Assembly: GCA_039801465.1 (NCBI GenBank)
Contig: JBDRUT010000011.1
Span: forward strand, 4,439-68,438
From: JAOABV01 sp039801465
GTDB taxonomy: Bacteria > Hydrothermota > Tepidihabitantia > Tepidihabitantales > CAIPLT01
Direction of reading: 5' to 3'
Length of the DNA: 64,000 nt
Of this stretch, positions 44,054 through 52,197 are shown piece after piece; position 1 is the first letter of the stretch, and each line of letters begins with the position of its first letter. The translations under genes and the position numbers were made by a program. The notes under the pieces were generated by a model, which did no database searches, was not told the DNA's origin, and saw only the letters and a program-made list of their open reading frames with translations.

Positions 44054-46522
44054 TTAATCCCACCAAATCAACGGTTTTATCTCTTTATAATCAAGATTAT
44101 TCAAGTCTATTTCCGTGTTATCCTCAAAGATAACTCTATCTTTTGTTATTTTCTTAATCCATTTACCTTTTAAGTTAGATAGAGTCTCAGCAATGTCTAT
44201 CTCTTTGCCGTCTCTTTCTTTTGAATATAGCTTTGATAAGTCAACTTTTACCCTATTATTTTCATAGTCAACTTCTAAGACATCAAGCATCTTTTTATCT
44301 TTCATAAAAATATACTGGTTATAAATATCTTGATACGGATTTTCAAACAATTCCGAATTCTGATACTTCACCTTTCTTAAGGCATCTTCATATTGCTCAA
44401 GCTCATAATACTTAAAGAATCCGCCGGCTTTATCTTCATTATATTTTTCCTTAACATCCTTTTCTTTTGATATTCCTGATTTATCATAAGCCAAAACTTT
44501 TTTCATTCGTGGCAAAACTACCGTCCAGAAATGCTCTCCCATCTCAACCCCAATCCATTTTCTTTTAAGTTTATGTGCTACTGCGGTTGCTGTGCCACTT
44601 CCTAAAAAGAAATCCATAACTAAATCGCCTTCGTTAGATGTTGATTCTATAACACGCTTTAAGAGAATCTCAGAATTTTCAGTGGGGAAATGATGAATCT
44701 GACTATAACCGGATATGTCAATCCATTCGTTTCCCACCACTTCTGTATCATATAGTAGTTCAGGAACACCTTTGATTATCCTACCCCTACAATCTACATA
44801 ACTTAAATCTTTATTGATTCTTATTTTGCCTTCTTCCTCAAATTTTGAAATTCTTTTTTGAGACAGGGCCCATCTTCGTCCTTTCGGAGGATAAAATTTT
44901 TGGCCCAAAATAATTCTGGGAGTTTCATCGGCCCTGGGAAAATGAAGCAAGGGATGCCATTCTGGACTTCTTGGCCTTTCTATTTCTTTCAATATCAGAT
45001 ATTCAGATTTTGAATAAAAAAACAAACTCTCAGTCTGTTGTACAAATTGATTTCCTACTTCTTGTTTTGCTTTTGTTCTACTAATTATTATTTCATTCCT
45101 AAAATTCTCTTTCCCAAAAATCTCATCCATTAGGGGTCTGACAATCCAGTTGCCGTTATAATCGCATCGGACAAAAATACTACCTTTATCACTTAATAAA
45201 TCCCTTGATAATCTGATTCTATTTTCAAGTAAGGTTGCCCAACTTGAATCTTTGTATTTTACTGAATAAAAATAATCAGCATCCTGCTCTTTATTAAATG
45301 GTGGATCAATATAAATGGTTTGGACTTTCTCTTTAAATTTAGGTAAGATTGTATTTAGTGCCTGATAATTCTCACTCTTAATTAACCAGCCATCTAAACT
45401 TTCATCCAAATTGTCAAATAAACCAAGAATCTCTAACTCTAAATCCTTAAAATACCTAGTATCAATCGGTAAATGCTTATACTCGTCCGCTAAATTATCA
45501 CCCCGAAGTATATTTCTCTTATTAAAATCACCTCCCACAATCCCAAGTTCTTTCCACTCTTTAATTTGTTCAGTAAATTTATTATGCCTTAAAATCTTTC
45601 TAATTATTTCCACCCCACCATCCCTTTGATAAATCCGGTCAAGACTAATCACATAATTAGAATTAAACACAAACTTTGGCTTATTCCAGATCTTCACCAA
45701 TTCGTCCTCAAACTGTGCTATAAAGGCAATAATTTTATAAGCAATGTCCTTATATACCTGAAGCTGCTTTATCCGCTCCTCAGTCCATTCGTTCTCCGGC
45801 TTTTTAAATACATACTGATAAAGCGAAGGATTAAACTGCTCCTCTAAAAACTTCTTAGCATCTTTGTTAATAAAATAATCAACCTCACTCTGCTGTTCAA
45901 ATACCCTAAACGCCTTTTCTAAAATTTCTTCAGTTATATTTATATCTTCTTTTTTTAATGATTTAAGAATCTCTTCAATTTTTGTAAGTCTACCTCGTTC
46001 TGAATAAAAAACATCAAAAACAATTACATTGTCATCTCTTACTTCTTTGAACTCAAAAATTATCGCCCGCTTTTCATTTGCCTTCTTATGCTCTAACCGA
46101 GAAACATCAAAAAAGAACCTATATCCATTAACCTCAACCTCTAAATTCTTAAACAAACGCTCGGACTTAACATAATAAAGCATATGCGTCTTCCAAAATA
46201 AAACAACATCCCGATCATCAGTATATACCTTCTCATAAATGTCCTTTTCCGACGGTGTAAAATTAAAATACACTGAACCACTCTCCGAAAAATACGACTT
46301 AAAAAAAGTATAAAGCTTTTCAAATAACTCCTCCTTAAACTTCGCTGGATCAGAACACTGCTCTACCGCTCTATCAATATCTTCCTTCAGCTTCGGAAAA
46401 ACACCCTTGGTATAATAATTGGATTTAATCCTCATCAGGTTAATATAACCCGACTCACCTTCAATTTTTACCCCAATAAAAATCTTTTCTAACTCATTAT
46501 AAAACTTTTGTTCATTAGTCAT
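44054..46522 (-). CDS. type III DNA methyltransferase Mod subunit
   Basis: Adenine methyltransferase and specificity subunit of the type III system. 822 residues. Motif IV is DPPFNKEQDADYF (about residue 405), motif I comes later as FFLGSGTATAVAHKL (about 637), the beta-class order. The sequence between them is the target-recognition region. The first 370 residues are an N-terminal extension longer than in P1/EcoP15 Mod, of unknown role. AAAGGA precedes the ATG and a good promoter lies upstream. No simple-sequence repeat suggesting phase variation was seen. The recognition site cannot be read. Confidence 0.93.
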   Translation of the reverse strand: MTNEQKFYNELEKIFIGVKIEGESGYINLMRIKSNYYTKGVFPKLKEDIDRAVEQCSDPAKFKEELFEKLYTFFKSYFSESGSVYFNFTPSEKDIYEKVYTDDRDVVLFWKTHMLYYVKSERLFKNLEVEVNGYRFFFDVSRLEHKKANEKRAIIFEFKEVRDDNVIVFDVFYSERGRLTKIEEILKSLKKEDINITEEILEKAFRVFEQQSEVDYFINKDAKKFLEEQFNPSLYQYVFKKPENEWTEERIKQLQVYKDIAYKIIAFIAQFEDELVKIWNKPKFVFNSNYVISLDRIYQRDGGVEIIRKILRHNKFTEQIKEWKELGIVGGDFNKRNILRGDNLADEYKHLPIDTRYFKDLELEILGLFDNLDESLDGWLIKSENYQALNTILPKFKEKVQTIYIDPPFNKEQDADYFYSVKYKDSSWATLLENRIRLSRDLLSDKGSIFVRCDYNGNWIVRPLMDEIFGKENFRNEIIISRTKAKQEVGNQFVQQTESLFFYSKSEYLILKEIERPRSPEWHPLLHFPRADETPRIILGQKFYPPKGRRWALSQKRISKFEEEGKIRINKDLSYVDCRGRIIKGVPELLYDTEVVGNEWIDISGYSQIHHFPTENSEILLKRVIESTSNEGDLVMDFFLGSGTATAVAHKLKRKWIGVEMGEHFWTVVLPRMKKVLAYDKSGISKEKDVKEKYNEDKAGGFFKYYELEQYEDALRKVKYQNSELFENPYQDIYNQYIFMKDKKMLDVLEVDYENNRVKVDLSKLYSKERDGKEIDIAETLSNLKGKWIKKITKDRVIFEDNTEIDLNNLDYKEIKPLIWWD

Positions 46523-46559
46523 TATTGATTTCCTTTATAAAAATCTTGGTTTTTGAACC

Positions 46560-46587
46560 ATAATAAATGTAAATTCCTCTTTGTCAA
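46560..46587 (-). promoter_or_regulatory. promoter of the type III RM operon
   Basis: Minus-strand TTGACA (46582-46587), 16-base spacer, TATTAT (46560-46565), leaving about 30 bases of leader with an AAAGGA site. Confidence 0.78.
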
Positions 46588-46609
46588 GTTTTTTTTGTAA
46601 AGGTCTTTC

Positions 46610-46637
46610 TTGACTTTAGTCGGTATCTTAATAAACT
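46610..46637 (+). promoter_or_regulatory. promoter of the MFS gene, leaderless geometry
   Basis: TTGACT (46610-46615), 16-base spacer, TAAACT (46632-46637), then six bases to the GTG at 46644. Confidence 0.65.
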
Positions 46638-46643
46638 AACCGA

Positions 46644-47957
46644 GTGAAGATTAAGAGATTTTTTCAACGATTTTTACCTTCAGTTGTATCACAGACTTTG
46701 GGAAGTGTGGCTTCAAATGTTAAATCTTATTTGAAACTTTTCAGGCTGCGCAATCTGCTTTTTCTGATTAGTTCTGGTTCAGTCTCACAGTTTGGGGACC
46801 GATTGACTCATATGCTCTTGATTACTTTAGTCGGTGTTGCCAGTCCTGGTAAAGTATCCGCATTTTCTAAAGCATCTTTAACATTTACACTACCAGTAAT
46901 TCTATTTTCACCAATTATTGGTGCTTTAGTTGACCGTTGGTCTAAACGGTCAATTATGATTCGGGCGCATATTATTCAGGCAATTCTTTTAGCAATCACA
47001 CCATTCTTAATTGCACGCACACATTCTTTTTTTCCGTTTTGGATTGTAGTGACATTATTTTTTACAATTGATATTTTTAATAATACTGCGAAACCAGCAC
47101 TTTTACCTAATCTGGTGGCAAAACGAAAATTGCTGATGGCAAATTCTTTAGACCAGTTTATCAGTCGGTTTGCTACTGTTGCTGGAATGGTTTTAGGTGG
47201 ATTTTTGATTCAAAAAATCGGCTGGCAATGGGGTATGATATTTAATGCCTGTACGCATCTCTGTGCGGGGTTATTGGTCTTTGGCATAATTACTCAAAAC
47301 ATTCCTTATCAAATTCAACAATTAAAAACTGAGTTTAATTTCTTTCAAACTTTTGTGAGTTTAGTTAGAGATATTAAAGAAGTGTTTATCTTAATGCGCC
47401 GAGATATATTTGTCAGTATTGTCTTATTGTCTTTTGCGATGATAACTTTTGTTGCCAGTGTCTCTTATACTATCTTGATTTTTCTTGTGCAACAGGTCTT
47501 GAATTGGAAAACTTCTGGTGTTGGTATTATGAGCGGTATTCTGGCGATTGGAATGATTTTCGGGGCTTTGGCGGTAGGAATTATTCCGCTAAAAATTAGT
47601 AAATTTAAGATTATCGGTTTGGGATTTTTAGTCTATGCTGTTTTATTTATTATTGGTCCGTTTTTGATTGTCAAAAGTTTTTTGATTATTGTTGCGCTAC
47701 TTGGAGGTATCATATTTTCTTTAATCATTGTGGCTCAAAATACAATTCTCCAAGAAGATGTCTTGCCAGAAATTCGTGGTCGAATATTTTCCATTAAAGA
47801 ATTTGCTGGTAATATTATGTTTGTGATTACTTCAATAATAGTTGGCATTTTAAGTGATTTGACATCCTATAGGATTATGCTCTTATTTACAGGTGGATTA
47901 CTATTGATTTTCGCTTTGTTTGTTCTACTAATTAGAAATAATTTGCGTATTAAGTGA
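46644..47957 (+). CDS. MFS transporter, drug/siderophore-exporter type
   Basis: A 437-residue major facilitator with 12 hydrophobic segments. SGSVSQFGDRLTHMLLI opens helix 1, DRWSKRSIM is motif A in loop 2-3, and the similarity is to EntS/macrolide-efflux members; the exported compound is unknown. The start is GTG with no ribosome-binding site, consistent with the promoter just upstream. The stop codon lies inside a repeated segment (47951 onward) copied out of frame from 100 bases earlier in the gene, so the present C terminus was probably set by that duplication. Confidence 0.87.
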   Translation: MKIKRFFQRFLPSVVSQTLGSVASNVKSYLKLFRLRNLLFLISSGSVSQFGDRLTHMLLITLVGVASPGKVSAFSKASLTFTLPVILFSPIIGALVDRWSKRSIMIRAHIIQAILLAITPFLIARTHSFFPFWIVVTLFFTIDIFNNTAKPALLPNLVAKRKLLMANSLDQFISRFATVAGMVLGGFLIQKIGWQWGMIFNACTHLCAGLLVFGIITQNIPYQIQQLKTEFNFFQTFVSLVRDIKEVFILMRRDIFVSIVLLSFAMITFVASVSYTILIFLVQQVLNWKTSGVGIMSGILAIGMIFGALAVGIIPLKISKFKIIGLGFLVYAVLFIIGPFLIVKSFLIIVALLGGIIFSLIIVAQNTILQEDVLPEIRGRIFSIKEFAGNIMFVITSIIVGILSDLTSYRIMLLFTGGLLLIFALFVLLIRNNLRIK

Positions 47958-47990
47958 TTTGACTTCTAAATTATGCTCTCAGTAACTTAC
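47951..47990 (+). repeat. out-of-frame tandem copy of the MFS gene's 3' segment
   Basis: TAAGTGATTTGAC occurs at 47851 and at 47951; the match continues with ATTATGCTC and a TTAC block, offset 100 falling to 97. The second copy contains the stop codon TGA (47955-47957) and runs into the spacer. Confidence 0.75.
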
Positions 47991-48038
47991 AATTTTTGTC
48001 TTGTGAGAACTTATTTTTGCTTCCCGAATGCATAAGTA

Positions 48039-48067
48039 TTGACGCTTTAACCATTATTATTTATACT
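48039..48067 (+). promoter_or_regulatory. promoter of the FG-GAP gene, leaderless geometry
   Basis: TTGACG (48039-48044), 17-base spacer, TATACT (48062-48067), then seven bases to the ATG at 48075. Confidence 0.7.
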
Positions 48068-48074
48068 AATCGCA

Positions 48075-49739
48075 ATGAAAAGATTTTTATCTTTTGCGAG
48101 CGTGTTTTTTATTACAACATCGCTCTATTCAATAATTCCATTACCTAATTCGCCTTCTTGGACTTCAATTGATAATGACTATGCGACAGGTGCCGGTTTT
48201 GGTGATATTAATAATGACGGTTTTATTGATTTCTGGACTTCTAATGGCAATGATATGGCATTGAATAAACAAGCGATCTATTATAATTATAATGGTAATT
48301 TAGAAACTCAGGCGAGTTGGCGTTCAGCAGATTCTGGGATGTTTGGTCATCTCTGTTTAGGCGATATTGATAACGATGGAAATCTGGATATGGCAAATGC
48401 TTTTTTAGGACCACAAGGTGATTGTAAAACCCGCATCTATAAAAACACCGGAACAAGTTTGACATCTTTACCATACTGGCTTTCAGCAGATACCGATTCT
48501 TCTTTTGATTGTGCTTTAGGTGATATTGATTTAGATGGCGACTTAGATTTGGCAGTTTCAGCCGGTGATGCGTATTCTTCAAGAAAATCTCCAGCAAAAA
48601 TCTATCGTAATAATAACGGAGTATTTGAGAGTTTGCCTTTCTGGGTTGCTACTGATTCAACACCTTCAGATGCCATCCGATTTGCTGATTTTAATCGCGA
48701 TGGCTATTTAGATTTAATTGTTGGCTATCGCAGAAAATTATCTATCTATTTTAATCAGAATGGCTCAATTGAACCAACTGCGAGTTGGAGTATCTTTGAA
48801 CGCGGATGGATTTTACGCATTGCAACCGCAGATTATGATAATGACGGCTGGATTGATATTGCGGTTGCAGTCAATGGCCAACTTAGTGGTGATTCCAGTC
48901 GGATTAGAGTGTTTAAGAATAATCAAGGTCAAATCAATCCAATTCCAGCATTCACAATGTTACGCAATCGGGTCTATTGTTCGTGTGTTGCTTGGGCTGA
49001 TATTAATAATGACGGTTATTTGGATTTATCTGCTGGTGGTTGGTGGGAACCAATTGTTGTGTTTGAAAACCGTAATGGTATCTTAGATACTTTACCAACT
49101 TGGTCTTGGTCTGCTGGTTATACTCTGGTAAGTGAAGCAATCGTTTTTGGTGATGTCCGAAACCGTCATCTACGAACAAGATGTGATACTTTTATCAGTA
49201 ATGGCACAAGAAAATTATTCTATACGAGCAAAAGTCCGCTTCAATATCGACCAACGGTATTGGTTCAAAATGTTACTTTACCATTTACTAATTATTGCTA
49301 TGATATCTTAACTGGTTGGGTAGTTTTGCAAAATACACCGGCAATGGGCGAGACGATTGTTATTCAATACCAATACTCAGCATATCCGGATTTAGCAGTA
49401 ACTAATTGGACAAGTTCTGCGGGCAATTATATTTTTTATAATACGACGCCATCAACTGTTGTTGAAGACGAATTGGTTTTGGCAAAAACACCAAAAGATT
49501 TCTTATTAGTTTATCCTAATCCTTTTCGCTCGGAAATAACAATTCAAATAACTAACAATCAAAATCTGCCGATTAAAATCTATAATTCATCAGGTCAATT
49601 AATCAGAGCATTTACTACTAATCAGTTAGTTTGGGATGGTAAAGACCAATTGGGAAATAAGGTTATTGCCGGTATCTATTTTGCTCAAGTTGATAAAGAT
49701 GAGCAGACAATTAGAAAGAAATTAGTAAAATTAGATTGA
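48075..49739 (+). CDS. secreted FG-GAP/VCBS repeat protein with type IX-like C-terminal domain
   Basis: A 554-residue exported protein: signal peptide MKRFLSFASVFFITTSLYS, then about six repeats carrying Ca-binding-like loops (GDINNDGFIDFW, GDIDNDGNLDMA, DFNRDGYLDLIVGYR, DINNDGYLDLSAGG). Such repeats build a seven-bladed propeller as in integrin alpha. The C-terminal 75 residues (LLVYPNPFRSEITIQ ... GKDQLGNKVIAGIYFAQV) mix FlgD-like and Por sorting-domain features. No enzyme motif is visible. The gene has a leaderless-type promoter, and birA follows after one base, so the two are probably co-transcribed. Confidence 0.87.
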   Translation: MKRFLSFASVFFITTSLYSIIPLPNSPSWTSIDNDYATGAGFGDINNDGFIDFWTSNGNDMALNKQAIYYNYNGNLETQASWRSADSGMFGHLCLGDIDNDGNLDMANAFLGPQGDCKTRIYKNTGTSLTSLPYWLSADTDSSFDCALGDIDLDGDLDLAVSAGDAYSSRKSPAKIYRNNNGVFESLPFWVATDSTPSDAIRFADFNRDGYLDLIVGYRRKLSIYFNQNGSIEPTASWSIFERGWILRIATADYDNDGWIDIAVAVNGQLSGDSSRIRVFKNNQGQINPIPAFTMLRNRVYCSCVAWADINNDGYLDLSAGGWWEPIVVFENRNGILDTLPTWSWSAGYTLVSEAIVFGDVRNRHLRTRCDTFISNGTRKLFYTSKSPLQYRPTVLVQNVTLPFTNYCYDILTGWVVLQNTPAMGETIVIQYQYSAYPDLAVTNWTSSAGNYIFYNTTPSTVVEDELVLAKTPKDFLLVYPNPFRSEITIQITNNQNLPIKIYNSSGQLIRAFTTNQLVWDGKDQLGNKVIAGIYFAQVDKDEQTIRKKLVKLD

Positions 49740-49740
49740 T

Positions 49741-50574
49741 ATGTCACAATTTTCTGGTGATTTGCTGTCAAGACTTTCTCAATTTGGTCGAATTTATCTT
49801 TTTGAGACAATCAATTCTACTCAGATCCAGATGCGAAAATTAGCCAAAGAAATTCCGCTTGATGGACATTATGGCATTCAAGCGATTGTTATTGCTAATC
49901 AGCAGACACAGGGATTAGGTCGTTTGGGCCGTTCCTGGTATTCACCGGAAAATGGACTCTATTTCAGCCTATTAGTTAATTTCGCTCACGACAAGACACC
50001 TTTAACATTGTTGACTCTTTATACGGGTAAAATTATTGCTGATGTTATTGAAGAATTAACTTTGATTCCAATCTATCTCAAGTGGCCCAATGATTTAGTT
50101 TATATAGATAATAATTATAGTTTTTATAAAGTTGGCGGAATTTTATCAGAAACTATCGGTAAGACTTTCTTGAAGCCTAAACCTGATAAGAAAACAATGA
50201 TTATTGGTATTGGCTTAAATATCAATCAGACGAATTTTCCTGATGATTTAGCGGAAGCGACATCACTTAAATTAATTACTCTTAAGACGAAACAAAAAGA
50301 GACTAATTTTAATCAAGGTGAAATTCTCTATAAGATTCTTAATCGCTTATCGGAAAGTCTGTTCAATGACACCATTCAATCTTACACTGAAATCTTACAA
50401 GAAATTAAACATAAATCGAGTGTGATTGGAAAAAGAGTAAAAGTTTCTCAACGGTTTAAGACAATAACTGGAACTGCAATTGATATTGATGAACAAGGTA
50501 GGTTAATTTTAAGAACCGAAGTCGGCAGAATTATTAGTTTAGATGCCGGCGAAGTTTCATCGATAAGACAATAA
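49741..50574 (+). CDS. birA: biotin--[acetyl-CoA-carboxylase] ligase, without DNA-binding domain
   Basis: Attaches biotin to carboxylase carrier proteins. 277 residues. QQTQGLGRLGRSWYSPENGL is the biotinyl-adenylate loop, LKWPNDLVY the biotin site, and KVGGILSET and IIGIGLNIN follow as usual. The N-terminal helix-turn-helix of bifunctional BirA is missing; the protein begins directly with the catalytic domain (YLFETINSTQ), so it is not a repressor. The C-terminal SH3-like domain ends GRIISLDAGEVSSIRQ, and its coding sequence is repeated 90 bases downstream. Confidence 0.95.
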   Translation: MSQFSGDLLSRLSQFGRIYLFETINSTQIQMRKLAKEIPLDGHYGIQAIVIANQQTQGLGRLGRSWYSPENGLYFSLLVNFAHDKTPLTLLTLYTGKIIADVIEELTLIPIYLKWPNDLVYIDNNYSFYKVGGILSETIGKTFLKPKPDKKTMIIGIGLNINQTNFPDDLAEATSLKLITLKTKQKETNFNQGEILYKILNRLSESLFNDTIQSYTEILQEIKHKSSVIGKRVKVSQRFKTITGTAIDIDEQGRLILRTEVGRIISLDAGEVSSIRQ

Positions 50575-50613
50575 TGATTCAAGTGCCGATTGATTTTTTT
50601 ATTATCATAGATT

Positions 50614-50654
50614 GGTAGAATTATTATTTTAGATGATAGTGAAGTTTTTATCTT
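50614..50654 (+). repeat. degenerate tandem copy of the birA 3' end
   Basis: Repeats 50524-50564 at an exact offset of 90: GGCAGAATTATTAGTTTAGA versus GGTAGAATTATTATTTTAGA, then GAAGTTT in both. The copy would read GRIIILDDSEV against GRIISLDAGEV. The surrounding spacer 50575-50819 holds nothing else recognised. Confidence 0.75.
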
Positions 50655-50819
50655 TATGAAAATGATAGTTCGGATAACTAATATTTATTTTTTTATTATT
50701 AAATTAATAGCGGTTTATACCGCGGGTTTTGTCTTTCAAAATTATTTCAATATAAAATATTCACGGACAAAGCAAAAAATCATTGCTTATCTGTGCCTTA
50801 AACAATTAAAGGAGTTAAT

Positions 50820-51311
50820 ATGGCAAGAATCGGTGTTTTTATTGATGTCCAAAATGTTCAAGAAACATTTGAACGACAGGGCAGAGAAGTTCGTTATGAT
50901 ATGCTCAGAAGAAATATTATGTTATTGTGGAAATTAGAAGAACGACAATATAAGTTTATTGCTTTTGTGCCGTATAGACGCGAAGATGAACGAAGACAAA
51001 GATTGATTGATGCGCTTTCATTTCAAGGTTATCGCGTTGTTGCTAAACCAGTCCGAGAAAGATTAGATGGTAGTTTCAAAGCCAATATGGATATCGAAAT
51101 CACTTTAGAAGTGCTCTCGATGGCAGATTATTTAGATGAAGTAATTTTAATTACCGGTGATGGTGATTTTGTTGCTTTAGTTGATTGGCTATCCAAAAAA
51201 GGCAAAAGAGTCGCAGTTATTGGTCTGGGTAAAGGATATACTTCAGTTGAATTGATTCGTGCATCAGATGAATACCTGAATTTAGAAGATATTGAAGGGG
51301 TGATTAGTTAA
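50820..51311 (+). CDS. NYN-domain (LabA/DUF88) putative RNase
   Basis: A 163-residue PIN-like protein. The acidic cluster is seen in VFIDVQNVQETF (Asp9), NMDIEITLEVLSMAD and ITGDGDFVALVDWLSKKGK; these are the metal-binding positions of NYN ribonucleases. The last part (KGYTSVELIRASDEYLNLED) matches LabA/DUF88 proteins. AAGGAG before the ATG fixes the start. Cytoplasmic, RNA target unknown. Confidence 0.9.
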   Translation: MARIGVFIDVQNVQETFERQGREVRYDMLRRNIMLLWKLEERQYKFIAFVPYRREDERRQRLIDALSFQGYRVVAKPVRERLDGSFKANMDIEITLEVLSMADYLDEVILITGDGDFVALVDWLSKKGKRVAVIGLGKGYTSVELIRASDEYLNLEDIEGVIS

Positions 51312-51361
51312 TTTAATGACGACTATTTATTGCAAGTAATTGCCACATACGAAAACTATAG

Positions 51362-52015
51362 ATGCCGGGCTACTTTTTAGGCATTACCACGGTTGAAAAT
51401 GAGACTGGTTTAGCATTAATTAAAGATGATAAAGTTCTTTATGAAATAGTTGCGGAAACTTCGGCTCATCATAACGAAACTATTTTTCCTTTTTTAAAAA
51501 ATGGTTTAGACTTTTTAGGCATCACAACTAAGGATATTAAAGGTATTGGAGTTGTTATTGGACCAGGTATGTTTACTTCATTACGGGTTGGGTTGGCTTG
51601 TGCTATAGGATTAGCCATTGTTGATAATATTCCGATTAAAGGAATTAATACCTTAGATGCATTGGTTATTTCATTACCCCAAATTTTATTGGATGAGAAA
51701 AGAACTATAATACCGGTATTAGATATTAGACGCAATGAGGTTTATTTTCGAATCTATCAGGGCATCAAACCAGTTTCAGAACCAACGATTATGAAACCGG
51801 AAGAATTTTGTAAAAAAATTCCTGAAAATGCAATTGTTTTTGGTAGTGGTTTAATTAGGTATCAAGATGTGATTAAAAAACATTCCCACAATAATCTATT
51901 AATTTACAACCGAATATATCCCATTCCCTCTCAAGTTGCATTCTATGCGGCTAAATGTATCTTAAATTTTGATGTTTCTGACCTTGATAAATTAGTTCCA
52001 ATATATATCCGATAA
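51362..52015 (+). CDS. tsaB: tRNA threonylcarbamoyladenosine biosynthesis protein TsaB
   Basis: Non-catalytic partner of TsaD in making t6A at position 37 of ANN-reading tRNAs. 217 residues, ASKHA fold. GVVIGPGMFTSLRVGLACAIG (residues 65-85) corresponds to the family GPGSFTGLRIG motif; the N-terminal FLGITTVENETGLALIKDD and HHNETIFPFL are also typical. tsaD and tsaE are not nearby. No clear ribosome-binding site. Confidence 0.93.
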   Translation: MPGYFLGITTVENETGLALIKDDKVLYEIVAETSAHHNETIFPFLKNGLDFLGITTKDIKGIGVVIGPGMFTSLRVGLACAIGLAIVDNIPIKGINTLDALVISLPQILLDEKRTIIPVLDIRRNEVYFRIYQGIKPVSEPTIMKPEEFCKKIPENAIVFGSGLIRYQDVIKKHSHNNLLIYNRIYPIPSQVAFYAAKCILNFDVSDLDKLVPIYIR

Positions 52016-52160
52016 AACATAATTAAGCATCCAATAGATTTTCACTTAGCAGGCTTTATTAGATTAATAAGCATCCGATTACTTGTTAACAGATGCAAGA
52101 TATATTCTTTAATTTGTTTCTGGAGCAAAAATCAACTTCGCGAATGTTCAAAGATTTCTA

Positions 52161-52189
52161 TTGACAAATCTTTTGAAAATAATTATGCT
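52161..52189 (+). promoter_or_regulatory. pheT promoter, leaderless geometry
   Basis: TTGACA (52161-52166), 17-base spacer, TATGCT (52184-52189), then eight bases to the ATG at 52198. The best example in the window of a start point falling on the start codon. Confidence 0.75.
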
Positions 52190-52197
52190 AAAAGTCT

